Assembly: GCA_023260355.1 (NCBI GenBank)
Contig: JALQVJ010000294.1
Coordinates: 1-6,284, forward strand
Reading direction: 5' to 3'
DNA length: 6,284 nucleotides
Origin: Burkholderiaceae bacterium
GTDB taxonomy: Bacteria > Pseudomonadota > Gammaproteobacteria > Burkholderiales > Burkholderiaceae_C
In this document: one piece after another, positions 6,253-6,284 of the stretch
Layout: every line of letters begins with the position of its first letter
How positions within the stretch are numbered: position 1 is the first letter of the stretch
Program-made: the position numbers and the translations under genes
Notes under the pieces: generated by a model
Told to the model about the DNA's origin: nothing
Seen by the model: only the letters and a program-made list of their open reading frames with translations
Databases searched by the model: none

Positions 6253-6284
6253 GGCCGCGCGACGGCGCTAACACGGTCTGGCCG
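6249..6284 (-). CDS. Possible 3' end of an upstream leftward gene (partial)
   Basis: Leftward from the right edge, one frame reads RPDRVSAVARP and stops with a TGA at 6251-6249, overlapping the ATG at 6252 in an ATGA. This is the usual arrangement of coupled operon genes. A second frame reads GQTVLAPSRGHEYA and stops at a TAG at 6241-6239, which would be a 14-base overlap. Either could be the tail of the gene upstream, but only about 11-14 codons are visible, so neither can be identified. Confidence 0.3.
   Translation of the reverse strand, partial: RPDRVSAVARP

Noticed and set aside
1..6284. tRNA, rRNA, CRISPR, insertion sequence, phage or toxin-antitoxin content
   Set aside because: I looked for tRNA-like cloverleaf ends, regularly spaced repeats, terminal inverted repeats, transposase or integrase motifs and small paired ORFs, and saw none.

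Overview
The window reads as chromosomal DNA from a betaproteobacterium, most likely Burkholderiales and close to Comamonadaceae. The basis is the moderately GC-rich codon use and the flavour of the PurU, CsaA and Nudix proteins. This is judgement from reading; no search was run. No rRNA, tRNA, CRISPR array, insertion sequence or phage gene is visible, and the region looks like ordinary housekeeping and accessory chromosome.

Left part (1-2385): the first 95 bases hold the start of a leftward gene whose signal peptide can be read before the window ends. A non-coding divergent region of about 370 bases follows (96-466), with an AT-richer core carrying short direct repeats. Rightward from it run an MFS_2-type transporter (467-1831) and a DUF3833 lipoprotein (1828-2385), joined by a 4-base ATGA overlap. 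DUF3833/MFS pairs are known elsewhere beside cyclopropane-fatty-acyl synthase and photo-oxidative stress genes. None of those other genes is in the window, so a membrane or lipid stress role is inference; the left flank is where to look.

Middle part (2446-4302): a leftward Nudix hydrolase and the rightward purU (formyltetrahydrofolate deformylase) diverge from a short intergenic region of about 100 bases. The Nudix box is split by roughly 30 extra residues, as in the NUDT19 branch. PurU has an ACT domain and a complete Asn-His-Asp catalytic set, and would set the balance of formate, 10-formyl-THF and THF.

Right part (4319-6284): three leftward genes probably form one transcription unit: a small all-helical protein of unknown function (6252-5842), an FAD-dependent oxidoreductase of the L-2-hydroxyglutarate dehydrogenase type (5827-4718), and a CsaA-like tRNA-binding protein (4657-4319). 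The last of these converges on purU with only about 16 bases between the stops. A further gene probably ends at the right edge, overlapping the start of the unknown gene.

No clearly new system was found. The items most worth a second look are the direct repeats upstream of the transporter, the exported protein at the left edge, the split Nudix box and the unrecognised 136-residue protein.
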